Origin: Oceanospirillales bacterium
Lineage (GTDB): Bacteria > Pseudomonadota > Gammaproteobacteria > Pseudomonadales > Balneatricaceae
DNA: 39,592 nucleotides
Direction: 5' to 3'
Assembly: GCA_007693685.1 (NCBI GenBank)
Contig: REDB01000211.1
Span: 1 to 39,592, forward strand
Part shown: in pieces, positions 1 to 8,824 of the stretch
Position numbering within the stretch: position 1 is the first letter of the stretch
Layout of the letters: every line of letters begins with the position of its first letter
Position numbers and translations under genes: made by a program
Notes under the pieces: model-generated
Databases searched by the model: none
What the model saw: the letters and a program-made list of their open reading frames with translations, nothing else
What the model was told of the DNA's origin: nothing

Positions 1-42
1 GAACTCTTCTTACTATTAACAGCTTGTTGATGAGAGCCTGAT

Positions 43-1479
43 ATGAGCATTGCAATTGAACATCCAACATACAACTACAAGGTGGTTCGTCAGTTCGCCA
101 TCATGACCGTTGTCTGGGGTATTGTCGGTATGACCGTTGGCGTACTGATAGCAGCCCAGCTGGTCTGGCCGGCCCTAAACTTTGACACACCTTGGCTAAC
201 CTACGGACGTTTACGCCCGTTACACACTAATGCGGTAATTTTCGCATTCGGTGGCTCTGCCCTTTTTGCTACCTCCTACTATGTAGTGCAACGTACTTGT
301 CAAACTCGTCTTATTTCAGATGGCTTGGCTGCGTTCACCTTCTGGGGTTGGCAACTCGTTATTGTCCTTGCAGCTATTACATTGCCGCTAGGCCTGACTT
401 CTGCAAAAGAATACGCTGAGCTGGAATGGCCGATTGATATTCTGATAACCATAGTTTGGGTTGTTTATGCAATCGTATTTATGGGAACAGTGTTCAAACG
501 TAAAACCTCCCACATCTATGTGGCTAACTGGTTCTACATGGCTTTCATACTTGTAATTGCGGTTCTACACGTTGTAAACAGCGCTGCGATGCCAGTTTCC
601 ATGTTCAAGTCATATTCTGCCTACTCTGGCACCATCGATGCGATGGTTCAGTGGTGGTATGGCCATAACGCGGTTGGTTTCTTCCTGACCGCAGGCTTTT
701 TGGGTATGATGTATTACTTCGTACCTAAACAAGCAAATCGCCCTGTTTATTCTTACCGTCTATCTATTGTTCACTTCTGGGCGCTGATCGCGACCTACAT
801 GTGGGCAGGTGGTCACCATCTTCACTACACCGCTCTCCCAGATTGGACTCAATCGTTAGGCATGGTTATGTCATTGATTCTACTTGCTCCATCTTGGGGT
901 GGTATGATCAATGGTATGATGACGCTATCGGGAGCATGGCATAAACTCCGTACCGATCCAATTCTTCGCTTCCTTGTTGTATCACTGTCCTTTTATGGCA
1001 TGTCTACATTCGAAGGCCCAATGATGTCCATCAAAACGGTTAACGCTCTGTCGTCGAATACCGATTGGACAATCGGCCATGTTCACTCTGGTGCGCTTGG
1101 CTGGGTAGCAATGATATCGATTGGTGCAGTTTACCATATGATTCCTAAGTTGTTTGGTAAGGCAAAAATGTACAGCACTGGTCTAATCAACCTGCACTTC
1201 TGGATGGCTACCATCGGTACGGTTCTTTATATCGTATCTATGTGGGTCAACGGAATTCTGCAAGGTCTAATGTGGCGCGCTGTAAACCAAGACGGAACTC
1301 TGACTTACAGCTTTGTTCAAGCAATGGATGCTAGTTACCCTGGATATGTTGTCCGCGTAATCGGCGGTGCTATTTTCCTAACAGGTATGTTTGTGATGGC
1401 ATACAACGTCTGGCAAACAGTCCGCGGCGGAAGCTCTGTAGAATCCGCAGATGCAGAACCAGCTGCACAAACTGCATGA
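43..1479 (+). CDS. ccoN: cbb3-type cytochrome c oxidase subunit I (CcoN)
   Basis: Catalytic haem-copper subunit of the high-affinity cbb3 oxidase in the inner membrane; it reduces O2 to water and pumps protons. The 478 residues are full length for the family. Family ligands are visible: H61 and H348 for low-spin haem b, H346 for haem b3, and H208, H258 and H259 for CuB. Y252, six residues before H258, sits where the cross-linked catalytic tyrosine of C-family oxidases lies, and all positions are offset by one from the well-studied Pseudomonas protein as I recall its numbering. About twelve hydrophobic segments are present. It is the first gene of ccoNOQP. Only 42 bases of upstream sequence are in the window, so the promoter and any Anr site are not visible. 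Confidence 0.97.
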   Translation: MSIAIEHPTYNYKVVRQFAIMTVVWGIVGMTVGVLIAAQLVWPALNFDTPWLTYGRLRPLHTNAVIFAFGGSALFATSYYVVQRTCQTRLISDGLAAFTFWGWQLVIVLAAITLPLGLTSAKEYAELEWPIDILITIVWVVYAIVFMGTVFKRKTSHIYVANWFYMAFILVIAVLHVVNSAAMPVSMFKSYSAYSGTIDAMVQWWYGHNAVGFFLTAGFLGMMYYFVPKQANRPVYSYRLSIVHFWALIATYMWAGGHHLHYTALPDWTQSLGMVMSLILLAPSWGGMINGMMTLSGAWHKLRTDPILRFLVVSLSFYGMSTFEGPMMSIKTVNALSSNTDWTIGHVHSGALGWVAMISIGAVYHMIPKLFGKAKMYSTGLINLHFWMATIGTVLYIVSMWVNGILQGLMWRAVNQDGTLTYSFVQAMDASYPGYVVRVIGGAIFLTGMFVMAYNVWQTVRGGSSVESADAEPAAQTA

Positions 1480-1501
1480 TTGAGGCGAGGAGCATATACC
1501 A

Positions 1502-2119
1502 ATGATTAAGCATGAGACTATTGAAAAGAACGCTGGCCTAATGGCAGTACTGATTATTATCGTAATCAGTGCTGGCGGATTGGCTGAAATCGTTCCTTTA
1601 TTCTTTAAAGACTCAACAACACAGCCGATTGATGGCATGCGGACTTACACAGCTCTTGAGCTGGAAGGTCGCGACATCTACATTCGTGAAGGCTGTCATG
1701 TTTGCCATACTCAACAGATCCGCCCTTTCCGTGCAGAAACTGAACGTTACGGACATTTCTCAACCGCAAATGAGCATGTTTGGGAACATCCATTCTTGTG
1801 GGGCTCTAAGCGCACCGGTCCAGACCTTGCGCGTGTAGGTGGTCGTTACTCCGATGATTGGCAGCGCGCCCACTTGTATAACCCTAGAGATGTAGTTCCA
1901 ACCTCTATCATGCCAGCGTACCCGTGGTTGTTTGATAACGTCTTAACGGGCGATCTAACTGCAAGAAAAATGGAAGTTTTGCGGACTTTGGGCGTTCCTT
2001 ACACCGATGAGCAGATTGCAAATGCTCAATCAGATGTTCGTGGTAGGACTGAAGTTGATGCGCTCGTAGCTTACTTGCAGGCACTTGGCAGAACTCATAC
2101 TAACTATGATGTACGGTAA
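1502..2119 (+). CDS. ccoO: cbb3-type cytochrome c oxidase subunit II (CcoO), monohaem
   Basis: Membrane-anchored monohaem cytochrome c subunit that passes electrons from CcoP to CcoN. One N-terminal membrane anchor (about residues 11-35) is followed by a periplasmic domain with a single CxxCH haem site (C65, C68, H69). A SIMPAYPW segment further on supplies the probable axial methionine. Its 205 residues are normal for the family. It begins 22 bases after ccoN, with a GAGGCGAGGAG-like ribosome site upstream, and belongs to the same transcript. Confidence 0.97.
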   Translation: MIKHETIEKNAGLMAVLIIIVISAGGLAEIVPLFFKDSTTQPIDGMRTYTALELEGRDIYIREGCHVCHTQQIRPFRAETERYGHFSTANEHVWEHPFLWGSKRTGPDLARVGGRYSDDWQRAHLYNPRDVVPTSIMPAYPWLFDNVLTGDLTARKMEVLRTLGVPYTDEQIANAQSDVRGRTEVDALVAYLQALGRTHTNYDVR

Positions 2120-2125
2120 TCTATT

Positions 2126-2323
2126 GTGAGTTATGAAGTCTATGGCCCGTTCATGCCATTGATCATGTTGATCACCTTCATCGGACTTTTTATCTGGGTT
2201 TTATTGCCTCAGAACAAAAAAAGCTTCGATGAAGCAGCTAACCTCCCCTTTGCTGATGAAGATGAGGAAGTAGCTGAACAAGATGGCAAAAAACGCGCCC
2301 ATAACGGGAGAGATGAGAAATGA
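2126..2323 (+). CDS. ccoQ: cbb3 oxidase small subunit CcoQ
   Basis: Short single-span subunit, thought in this family to stabilise the oxidase and its association with CcoP. It has 65 residues, one hydrophobic segment at about residues 9-29, and then a strongly charged, acidic/lysine-rich tail. The start is GTG, six bases after the ccoO stop, with only a weak ribosome site, so translation is probably coupled to ccoO. Its 3' end overlaps the ccoP start by four bases (ATGA). Identification rests on position, size and topology more than on sequence, as usual for CcoQ. Confidence 0.9.
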   Translation: MSYEVYGPFMPLIMLITFIGLFIWVLLPQNKKSFDEAANLPFADEDEEVAEQDGKKRAHNGRDEK

Positions 2324-3213
2324 GTGCTTTTTGGAGCGCATGGGTTATAGTCCTAACCCTTGGTGTAATTTTTGGATGCCTATGGTTGCTTTTAGCGACT
2401 CGAAAGGGTGAGCCCCATAAAGGCTTGACCGAGGAGACTGTCGGTCATTCCTTCGATGGAATTGAAGAACTGGATAACCCCATGCCAAAATGGTGGTTAC
2501 AAATGTTTATTGCAACTGTCATCTTTGGTCTATTTTATCTTTTACTTTACCCTGGATTAGGTAACTTCAAAGGTCTCTTGGGCTGGACTTCTCAAGGTCA
2601 ATGGGAAGAAGAGATGGCTTATGCTGAACAACATTACGCGCCTGTTTTCCAACGCTTTGCTCAACTTTCAGTAGAAGAGCTAAAGCAACCAGAAAACGCT
2701 GAAGGCTTGCGTATTGGCCAACGCCTATTTGCGAACAACTGTTCTGTATGTCACGGTGTCGGCGGTGTAGGAGCACATGGATTCCCAAACCTAACCAATA
2801 ACGATTGGTTGTGGGGTGGAAGTGAAGATGCAATTAAACATGCTTTGCATAGTGGTCGAATGGGAGCCATGCCAGGATGGGCTGATGTTCTTGGCGAAGA
2901 TGGCATTCGCGATATGACTCACTATGTTCTAGCTTTGAGCAATCGTGAGCATGATGCAGACTCAGCTGAACGCGCTCAACCTCAATTTGCATCTTTGTGT
3001 GCGGCTTGCCATATGCCAGATGGAACAGGAATGTATGCACTGGGTGCACCTAACCTAACTAATGATATTTGGTTATATGGTGGAAGTTTTGAGGCGATCG
3101 CTCATAGCCTTCGCCATGGGCGTTTCGGTGTCATGCCTGCGTTCTCTGGTTTACTCAGTGATGATCAAATTCACCTAGTAACCGCCTACGTAATGAGCTT
3201 AAACACTAACTAA
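2320..3213 (+). CDS. ccoP: cbb3-type cytochrome c oxidase subunit III (CcoP), dihaem
   Basis: Dihaem cytochrome c that receives electrons from soluble cytochromes and hands them to CcoO. Hydrophobic segments lie at about residues 5-27 and 58-80. Two cytochrome c domains follow, with CxxCH sites at C141-H145 and C227-H231, each followed by a PNLTN motif and a later methionine ligand (GAMPGW and GVMPAF). The 297 residues are typical. The start overlaps the ccoQ stop by four bases. A strong terminator hairpin follows within about 20 bases, so ccoNOQP is a self-contained transcription unit. Confidence 0.97.
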   Translation: MSAFWSAWVIVLTLGVIFGCLWLLLATRKGEPHKGLTEETVGHSFDGIEELDNPMPKWWLQMFIATVIFGLFYLLLYPGLGNFKGLLGWTSQGQWEEEMAYAEQHYAPVFQRFAQLSVEELKQPENAEGLRIGQRLFANNCSVCHGVGGVGAHGFPNLTNNDWLWGGSEDAIKHALHSGRMGAMPGWADVLGEDGIRDMTHYVLALSNREHDADSAERAQPQFASLCAACHMPDGTGMYALGAPNLTNDIWLYGGSFEAIAHSLRHGRFGVMPAFSGLLSDDQIHLVTAYVMSLNTN

Positions 3214-3229
3214 ACTTTTTAGTTAAATT

Positions 3230-3267
3230 AAAGGTGATATGATGTAGGTCATATCACCTTTTTTTTT
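3230..3267 (+). terminator. Intrinsic terminator after ccoNOQP
   Basis: A perfect 12-bp stem (AAGGTGATATGA at 3231-3242 pairing with 3249-3260) with a 6-base loop runs directly into a T-tract to 3267. It lies 17 bases past the ccoP stop. It ends the oxidase structural operon and implies that ccoG has its own promoter. Confidence 0.9.
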
Positions 3268-3282
3268 GGCATACTATGATTG

Positions 3283-3300
3283 TATAAGATTATTCTTATA
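3283..3300. promoter_or_regulatory. 18-bp perfect inverted repeat upstream of ccoG
   Basis: TATAAGA, a TTAT spacer, then TCTTATA: a perfect palindrome with 7-bp arms. It lies 45 bases before the ccoG start and just after the ccoP terminator, where a promoter is expected. It does not match the FNR/Anr consensus TTGAT-N4-ATCAA. It could be an operator, or a chance palindrome in AT-rich DNA that also contains -10-like TATAAG. Confidence 0.35.
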
Positions 3301-3345
3301 GAATGCTAAACTTATAACTTACCTGTTAGTAGATGGCGGTTTGAA

Positions 3346-4764
3346 ATGAACCAAATACCGGTTAAAGATGTAACTCCTGGCAAGGACAATAAGACACAAG
3401 TCTATGATCTCTACGCCAAAAGAGAACATATTTATGTAAAATATTACAAAGGTTTTTTCAAAAACCTTCGTACAGGGGCAGGCTTTGTTCTGCTTCTCAT
3501 GTTTTTTACATTTTCTTGGATTCAATACGATGGACGTCAAGCTATTCTGTTTGACCTTCCAAGTCGCCAATTTCATATTTTTGGCCTAACTTTCTGGCCA
3601 CAGGATTTTATGCTGCTGTCATGGCTGCTGATTATCTTAGCCTTTGTACTGTTTTTTGTAACAGTATTTGCTGGAAGACTCTGGTGCGGATACGCCTGCC
3701 CTCAATTTGTATGGACTTGGTTTTATATCTGGGCAGAGCGCATAACAGAGGGCGATCGCAATAAGCGCATGCGTCTTGATAAAGAACCCATGACAAAAGA
3801 GAAGTTCCTTCGTAAATCTGCAAAGCATCTGATATGGGCATCGATGGCTATCCTGACTGCAGTTGCTTTTGTAGGCTATTTCACACCGATTAGAGAACTG
3901 ATACCTAGCATTTTTGCATTCAATCTAGGACCATGGGAAATGTGGTGGCTCGGATTTCTTAGTGTCGCCACCTACGGTAATGCTGGTTGGTTGCGTGAGC
4001 AAGTTTGTATCTATATGTGTCCATATGCGCGATTCCAAAGCGTTATGTTTGACCAAGATACACTGATTATCTCTTATGATGAAAAACGTGGTGAAAAGCG
4101 AGGTAAGCGCAAAAAAGACACTGATTACAAAGCAGAAGGGTTAGGTGACTGTATTGATTGTCAAGCATGTGTCCACGTCTGCCCTGTAAATATAGATATT
4201 CGCGATGGGTTACAGTACGAGTGCGTTGCCTGCGGAGCTTGCATTGATGCCTGCGACGAAATTATGGATAAAATGGGCTATGAACGAGGTCTTGTTCGTT
4301 ACACCACTGAGCATTCGTTAAGTGGAAATAAAACCAAGTTGCTTCGTCCTCGTTTGATGGGCTATCTAGTTGCTGTAATAATTATGTGCTCTGCTTTCGT
4401 CTATGCACTATCAAACCGAGTTCCAATTGAGTTTGAAGTTATAAGAGACCGTGGAGCTTTATTTAGTGAAGTCAGCGGCAATTTAATCCAGAACGTTTAT
4501 ACGCTTAAAATTGCTAACAAAGAACAGGTTGATCGAATCTATCGAATCTCTGTTGAAGGCTTAGATGGGTTAACATTCATAAATGAACCTCAAGTAGAAA
4601 TTAGCTCAGGGGAACTATTGGATTATCCTGTCCGCTTACAAATTGATAAAAATCTTTTAAATCAAGCGAACTCTTCAATCACTTTCACTGTCGAAACAAT
4701 CGACGAACCACGAGTGACAGCCACTGCCGAAAGTCGTTTTATGGGTCCGGTACCCAGTCGATAA
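3346..4764 (+). CDS. ccoG: Cytochrome oxidase accessory protein CcoG (FixG/RdxA polyferredoxin)
   Basis: Membrane-bound iron-sulfur protein needed for cbb3 assembly; family work links it to reduction of Cu(II) to Cu(I) for oxidase loading. The 472 residues show membrane spans near 44-60, 88-108, 165-185 and 340-360, and a CGYACP motif near residue 114. Two ferredoxin clusters are intact: C269, C272, C275, C279 and C293, C296, C299, C303. A C-terminal immunoglobulin-like FixG domain (about 365-470) would lie in the periplasm. Unlike arrangements where ccoG flows into ccoH, hairpin terminators stand on both sides here. Confidence 0.95.
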   Translation: MNQIPVKDVTPGKDNKTQVYDLYAKREHIYVKYYKGFFKNLRTGAGFVLLLMFFTFSWIQYDGRQAILFDLPSRQFHIFGLTFWPQDFMLLSWLLIILAFVLFFVTVFAGRLWCGYACPQFVWTWFYIWAERITEGDRNKRMRLDKEPMTKEKFLRKSAKHLIWASMAILTAVAFVGYFTPIRELIPSIFAFNLGPWEMWWLGFLSVATYGNAGWLREQVCIYMCPYARFQSVMFDQDTLIISYDEKRGEKRGKRKKDTDYKAEGLGDCIDCQACVHVCPVNIDIRDGLQYECVACGACIDACDEIMDKMGYERGLVRYTTEHSLSGNKTKLLRPRLMGYLVAVIIMCSAFVYALSNRVPIEFEVIRDRGALFSEVSGNLIQNVYTLKIANKEQVDRIYRISVEGLDGLTFINEPQVEISSGELLDYPVRLQIDKNLLNQANSSITFTVETIDEPRVTATAESRFMGPVPSR

Positions 4765-4807
4765 GGATTCTGTCAACAGGGTGAAAGCCAGATTGTTTTT
4801 AGAGTAC

Positions 4808-4837
4808 AATAGGCGGACATTATGCCGCCTATTTTTT
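4808..4837 (+). terminator. Intrinsic terminator/attenuator between ccoG and ccoH
   Basis: Perfect 9-bp arms (AATAGGCGG at 4808-4816, CCGCCTATT at 4825-4833) with an 8-base loop, followed by a T-run. It lies 43 bases after the ccoG stop and ends only 14 bases before the ccoH ATG. It is either a terminator for ccoG with ccoH starting from a nearby promoter, or an attenuator that lowers ccoHIS expression relative to ccoG. Confidence 0.82.
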
Positions 4838-4851
4838 ATGAGGTCCTCTTC

Positions 4852-5367
4852 ATGAGTCACGATTCAACTATCATAGCCCCTTGGTACAAACAGCCTTGGC
4901 TATGGTTTATTTTAAGCCCTATACTTGCCGCTATGACCGTTGCATTTGTAGTACTTTTACCTAATGCTATAAAACAACAACAGTTAGATCCCCCGCTAGA
5001 TAGAGAGTTTGTCCGTGACGGTAGAGGCTTTGCTCTTGATGATAAAATGGCTGAATACGCTAGAGAATTGGGCATCAAAGGAGAGATGCACATTGATATC
5101 GAAACAGGTCAAGTCATATTAACCATGCTAGAGGGACTTTCTGATTCCCTTGAAGAGATTGATCTTCATATAAAAATTGGTGCAAATCACGCTTTGGATC
5201 ATGCGATTAAACTTCAACGTGTAGCTACCCTAAATCAATTTTTCGGCAGCTTATCTCAACCAATTAATGCAAGATCTACCTTTATTATTGTATCGGATAC
5301 AGAAAACTGGAAAGTCGTAAAAGATGCAAGACCTCCATTCAGCAACACCATAGCATTTACACCTTAA
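4852..5367 (+). CDS. ccoH: cbb3 oxidase assembly protein CcoH (FixH family)
   Basis: Single-span membrane protein required for cbb3 assembly; family members interact with the copper ATPase CcoI and the oxidase. The 171 residues begin with a short cytoplasmic stretch, then one membrane span at about residues 14-36 following the APWYKQPWLWF segment typical of FixH. The rest is a periplasmic domain. I chose ATG 4852 because GAGG lies upstream at suitable distance. The in-frame ATG at 4822 lies in the loop of the terminator hairpin and is unlikely to be used. The ccoI gene follows after 39 bases. Confidence 0.92.
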   Translation: MSHDSTIIAPWYKQPWLWFILSPILAAMTVAFVVLLPNAIKQQQLDPPLDREFVRDGRGFALDDKMAEYARELGIKGEMHIDIETGQVILTMLEGLSDSLEEIDLHIKIGANHALDHAIKLQRVATLNQFFGSLSQPINARSTFIIVSDTENWKVVKDARPPFSNTIAFTP

Positions 5368-5406
5368 TCTTATTTGTTTATCTATTTTCCATACCGGATG
5401 TAACTG

Positions 5407-7920
5407 ATGGAATCTGTCGAAACTTTTGTAAGTACACCTGAAGAAACCCAATGCTATCACTGCGGATCTGATATCCCACCAGGAAGCAGTTTTTATACAC
5501 GCATTAACAACGAGGATAAGCGTATGTGCTGTCCTGGTTGTCAAGCAGTGGCGCAGACCATTGTGGCTGGCGGGTTGGACAGCTTCTATCGACATCGTGG
5601 TAATGATCTAAGTCCAACAACTACTGACTTGATAGAGCTTGAGTCTCTGACCAAAGAACTAGCTTTATACGACAGTCGTGAGATACAACAAGACTTTGTC
5701 CAGAATTTAGATACAGATCAACCTTCAGCCACTCTGGTCATAGAGGGCATTAGCTGTGCAGCTTGTGTATGGCTGCTTGAAAACCACATTAGTAAGCAAC
5801 CTGGCGTTGTAAAGTTTAGCGTAAACCTCACTAATCATCGTGCTCAGCTATCTTGGCAATCTAAGGAAGTAAAACTCAGTACCTTATTAGCTGAAATTAT
5901 TCGCATTGGTTACAAAGCTCACCCCTATCATCCCGATAAAGAAGAACAGTTACTAGCTAAGGAAAGTAAGCGTTCGATTATACGCCTAGGTGTTGCAGGT
6001 ATCGGTTCAATGCAGGCAATGATGTTTGCCGCTGCCATTTATGCTGCCGAAATTGCTGGGACTGGCATGGATGAGAAATATGTTTTACTAATGCGTTGGG
6101 CAAGCATGGTAGTCTCTACACCCGTTATTTTGTATGCCTCTTGGCCTTTTTTAAAAAATGCCATTCGTGATATTAAAGCTCGCCACCTTACCATGGACAT
6201 TCCCGTTTCTATCGCTATTTGGGGTGGCTACTTCGCCAGTATCTGGGCAACGGTATTCAATACCGGTGAAATTTATTTTGAATCAGTGACCATGTTTGCC
6301 TTCTTCTTGCTCATCGGACGCTTTATGGAGATGAAAGCAAGACAACGAACAGGAAGAGCAGGAAATGCGCTGCTTAACTTAATCCCCGCAAGCGCTCTTC
6401 GCATTAATGACCAAGGTGAAGAAGAGTTAGTTTCTGCGACTTCCTTACAGCCTGGTGACCGTATTCGCATTAAACCGGGACAAACCATTCCTGCTGATGG
6501 TGTGATTGTCCGTGGTTTCAGCTCAATTGATGAGTCTGCGCTGACTGGCGAATACATGCCACTTTCCAAGAAAGTAGATGACAAGGTTGTGGGTGGAACG
6601 ATTAATATCGAAAATCCCATAGAACTTGAAGTGACAGAAGTGGGTGAAAAAAGCCGCATCTCTTCAATTGTTCGACTCTTAGAGCGCGCTCAAAGTGAAA
6701 AGCCTTATGTCGCTCGTGTCGCCGATCACGTAGCACGCTACTTTGTTGGCGCAACCTTAATCGTCGCTACCTGCGTTTATACTGCATGGTATTTCATTGA
6801 TCCATCGAAAGCCTTCTGGGTAACTCTTGCGGTTCTTGTTGTTACCTGTCCCTGCGCATTGTCCCTTGCAACACCAACTGCCTTAACAGCAGCAACTGGG
6901 ACACTTAGACAGCGAGGGCTTTTGATTACTCGTGGGCATGTTTTAGAGTCTTTTAGCAAAGCTACACATATCATATTTGATAAAACAGGCACTTTGACTG
7001 AAGGCCGTTTAGCTATTCAGGAAACCTTTCCTTTAAATGGCACATCGCCTGCAGATGCTTTGATGTGGGGTGCGGCGTTAGAAGCCTTATCGGAGCACCC
7101 GATTGGGCGTGCATTTATTCCTTGGTATTGCTTTAGTGCAGACTCTATCGAAAACAGTGTCGGTAAAGGAATACAAGGTGAAATCGATGGTATACGCTTC
7201 CGTATTGGTACGCCTAGTTATGTGATGGAGTTAAGTGGGCAAGACATCCCAGAAATGCCAGATCAACAGCGTCAATGGATTCTTTTGGGCAATGAAAGAT
7301 CACCTTTAGCATGGTTTGCTTTAGACGATCAAATACGCCGAGAGACACGTCAAGCTATACGTGAATTGAAAGCACTGGGCTTGAGTATTGAAATATTGAC
7401 GGGTGATACCTCTCCTGCGGTTCAGCGTATTGCAGAAAAGCTCGATATCGATGTCATAAATAGCGGCATGAGCCCTGAACAAAAACTGGCACGTATCGAA
7501 GCATTGCAGGCTGAGGGTAAGCAAACCATTATGGTGGGCGATGGTATTAATGACATTCCTGTATTAGTTGGAGCACAGACCTCTGTATCCATGGGCGCTG
7601 CTACTGACTTAGCAAAAACCAATGCGGATGCTGTTCTTACCAACAACAACCTACAAACACTTGCAGAAAGCATACGTATGGCGCGTAAAACACGTACCAT
7701 TATTAAAGAAAACCTTGGCTTATCTTTAACCTACAATGTGATCGCCTTACCCGCAGCTGCAATGGGACTTGTACCTCCTTATATCGCAGCAATTGGTATG
7801 ACCGCCAGTTCATTAGTTGTAACAGGTAATGCCATGAGGTTGACGCGTAAACCACGTGAGCTAAAAACTAGCCTAGTTGAAGCTCCAAAAAAACCAGCCA
7901 ACATAAATGCAGGTACCTGA
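5407..7920 (+). CDS. ccoI: Copper-translocating P1B-type ATPase CcoI (FixI/CopA2 type)
   Basis: Exports Cu(I) to the periplasm for cbb3 oxidase maturation. The 837 residues start with a cysteine-rich region (CYHCG at 16-20, CCPGC at 41-45) found in CcoI-type pumps. Next comes one heavy-metal-associated domain with CAAC (C117, C120). The transmembrane metal site CPC is at 481-483, the phosphorylated aspartate of DKTGTLT at 525, and the GDGIND hinge near 711-716. The N-terminal cysteine-rich extension and the oxidase context separate it from the detoxifying CopA at the window's end. Its stop codon shares one base with the ccoS start. Confidence 0.96.
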   Translation: MESVETFVSTPEETQCYHCGSDIPPGSSFYTRINNEDKRMCCPGCQAVAQTIVAGGLDSFYRHRGNDLSPTTTDLIELESLTKELALYDSREIQQDFVQNLDTDQPSATLVIEGISCAACVWLLENHISKQPGVVKFSVNLTNHRAQLSWQSKEVKLSTLLAEIIRIGYKAHPYHPDKEEQLLAKESKRSIIRLGVAGIGSMQAMMFAAAIYAAEIAGTGMDEKYVLLMRWASMVVSTPVILYASWPFLKNAIRDIKARHLTMDIPVSIAIWGGYFASIWATVFNTGEIYFESVTMFAFFLLIGRFMEMKARQRTGRAGNALLNLIPASALRINDQGEEELVSATSLQPGDRIRIKPGQTIPADGVIVRGFSSIDESALTGEYMPLSKKVDDKVVGGTINIENPIELEVTEVGEKSRISSIVRLLERAQSEKPYVARVADHVARYFVGATLIVATCVYTAWYFIDPSKAFWVTLAVLVVTCPCALSLATPTALTAATGTLRQRGLLITRGHVLESFSKATHIIFDKTGTLTEGRLAIQETFPLNGTSPADALMWGAALEALSEHPIGRAFIPWYCFSADSIENSVGKGIQGEIDGIRFRIGTPSYVMELSGQDIPEMPDQQRQWILLGNERSPLAWFALDDQIRRETRQAIRELKALGLSIEILTGDTSPAVQRIAEKLDIDVINSGMSPEQKLARIEALQAEGKQTIMVGDGINDIPVLVGAQTSVSMGAATDLAKTNADAVLTNNNLQTLAESIRMARKTRTIIKENLGLSLTYNVIALPAAAMGLVPPYIAAIGMTASSLVVTGNAMRLTRKPRELKTSLVEAPKKPANINAGT

Positions 7921-8120
7921 TGGAAATTGTTATTCTTTTGATACCCATCGCATTAATCTTGACAGGCTTAGCCTTCTGGGCGTTCTTCTGGAGTGTGAAC
8001 AGTGGGCAGTTTGATGACCTAGACTCCCCTGCGCACAGCATTCTCTATGACGATGATGAAGATATGATCCCTGATGATGCGAAAGTAGATAAAAAAGACA
8101 CAAAGCAAAACCATGACTGA
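7920..8120 (+). CDS. ccoS: cbb3 oxidase maturation protein CcoS
   Basis: Small single-span protein required for inserting cofactors into CcoN. It has 66 residues: one membrane helix (about 3-25) followed by the hallmark GQFDDLDSPAHSIL segment and an acidic tail. The start overlaps the ccoI stop (TGATG), indicating coupled translation, and its 3' end overlaps the next gene by eight bases. Confidence 0.95.
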   Translation: MEIVILLIPIALILTGLAFWAFFWSVNSGQFDDLDSPAHSILYDDDEDMIPDDAKVDKKDTKQNHD

Positions 8121-8781
8121 GCCATTGCTCATCACCACAGCAATTTTGATTGGATTATTGGGTAGCACACATTGTATCGGTATGTGCGGCGGTATTGCAG
8201 CTAGCGTTGGACTCAGCACAGGTCACTCTCGCCAACCTGCATGGTTGATACTGCTTGGCTACAATACGGGTCGAATCTTCAGCTATAGCGTAGCAGGAGC
8301 ACTCTTAGGCGTTCTTGGCGCAGTGGTTGCGACCAGCCCCGTTGGCATAGCGCTACAAATTTTTGCCGGTTTACTGTTAATTGCGATGGGATTGTATATT
8401 GGCCAATGGTGGTTTGGAATTACCAAACTCGAATCTTTGGGTGGACACCTGTGGCGACATATTCAACCGCTGGCTGCTAAGTTTCTGCCGATTCGCCACC
8501 TCCATCAAGCTCTATTTTTAGGTTTACTTTGGGGCTGGTTACCCTGCGGTCTAGTCTATAGCACCTTAATTTGGTCATCAGCGAGCGGCAGCTGGCAACA
8601 AAGCGCCTTGTTGATGGCAGCTTTTGGTCTAGGCACCATGCCAGCTATGTTTATGACCGGCTTGCTCGCTAGACAAGTTCAAGCTGTGATGCAAAAACGC
8701 ATCGTTAGACAACTAGCGGGCTTAATCATTATTTTATTTGGTATCTACACTCTACCTATCAATCTTTTGCTGAATCTATGA
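8113..8781 (+). CDS. TauE/SafE-like (DsbD_2 / UreH-type) membrane protein of the cco cluster
   Basis: A 222-residue polytopic protein with about six hydrophobic spans, belonging to the small sulfite-exporter/DsbD_2-like group. The N-terminal span holds THCIGMCGG (C21, C25), and a later span holds WLPCGLVYS. Paired membrane cysteines of this kind recur in proteins that move reductant or metal across the membrane. The gene overlaps ccoS by eight bases and precedes hemN, a position it also holds in pseudomonads as I recall. Its role is not established. Copper or thiol handling for cbb3 assembly is an inference from context and the cysteine motifs. Confidence 0.8.
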   Translation: MTEPLLITTAILIGLLGSTHCIGMCGGIAASVGLSTGHSRQPAWLILLGYNTGRIFSYSVAGALLGVLGAVVATSPVGIALQIFAGLLLIAMGLYIGQWWFGITKLESLGGHLWRHIQPLAAKFLPIRHLHQALFLGLLWGWLPCGLVYSTLIWSSASGSWQQSALLMAAFGLGTMPAMFMTGLLARQVQAVMQKRIVRQLAGLIIILFGIYTLPINLLLNL

Positions 8782-8824
8782 CTAGCTGGCAATTGAACAA
8801 GATTATTTTATTGAGGACCCCCCT

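Noticed and set aside
4822-4851. Upstream ATG start for ccoH
   Set aside because: It lies in the loop of a strong terminator hairpin, has no ribosome site and adds residues unlike the FixH family.
8782-8824. Possible Anr box upstream of hemN (TTGAACAAGATTAT)
   Set aside because: It matches TTGAT-N4-ATCAA at only about seven of ten positions, with a poor second half-site, so I did not call it.
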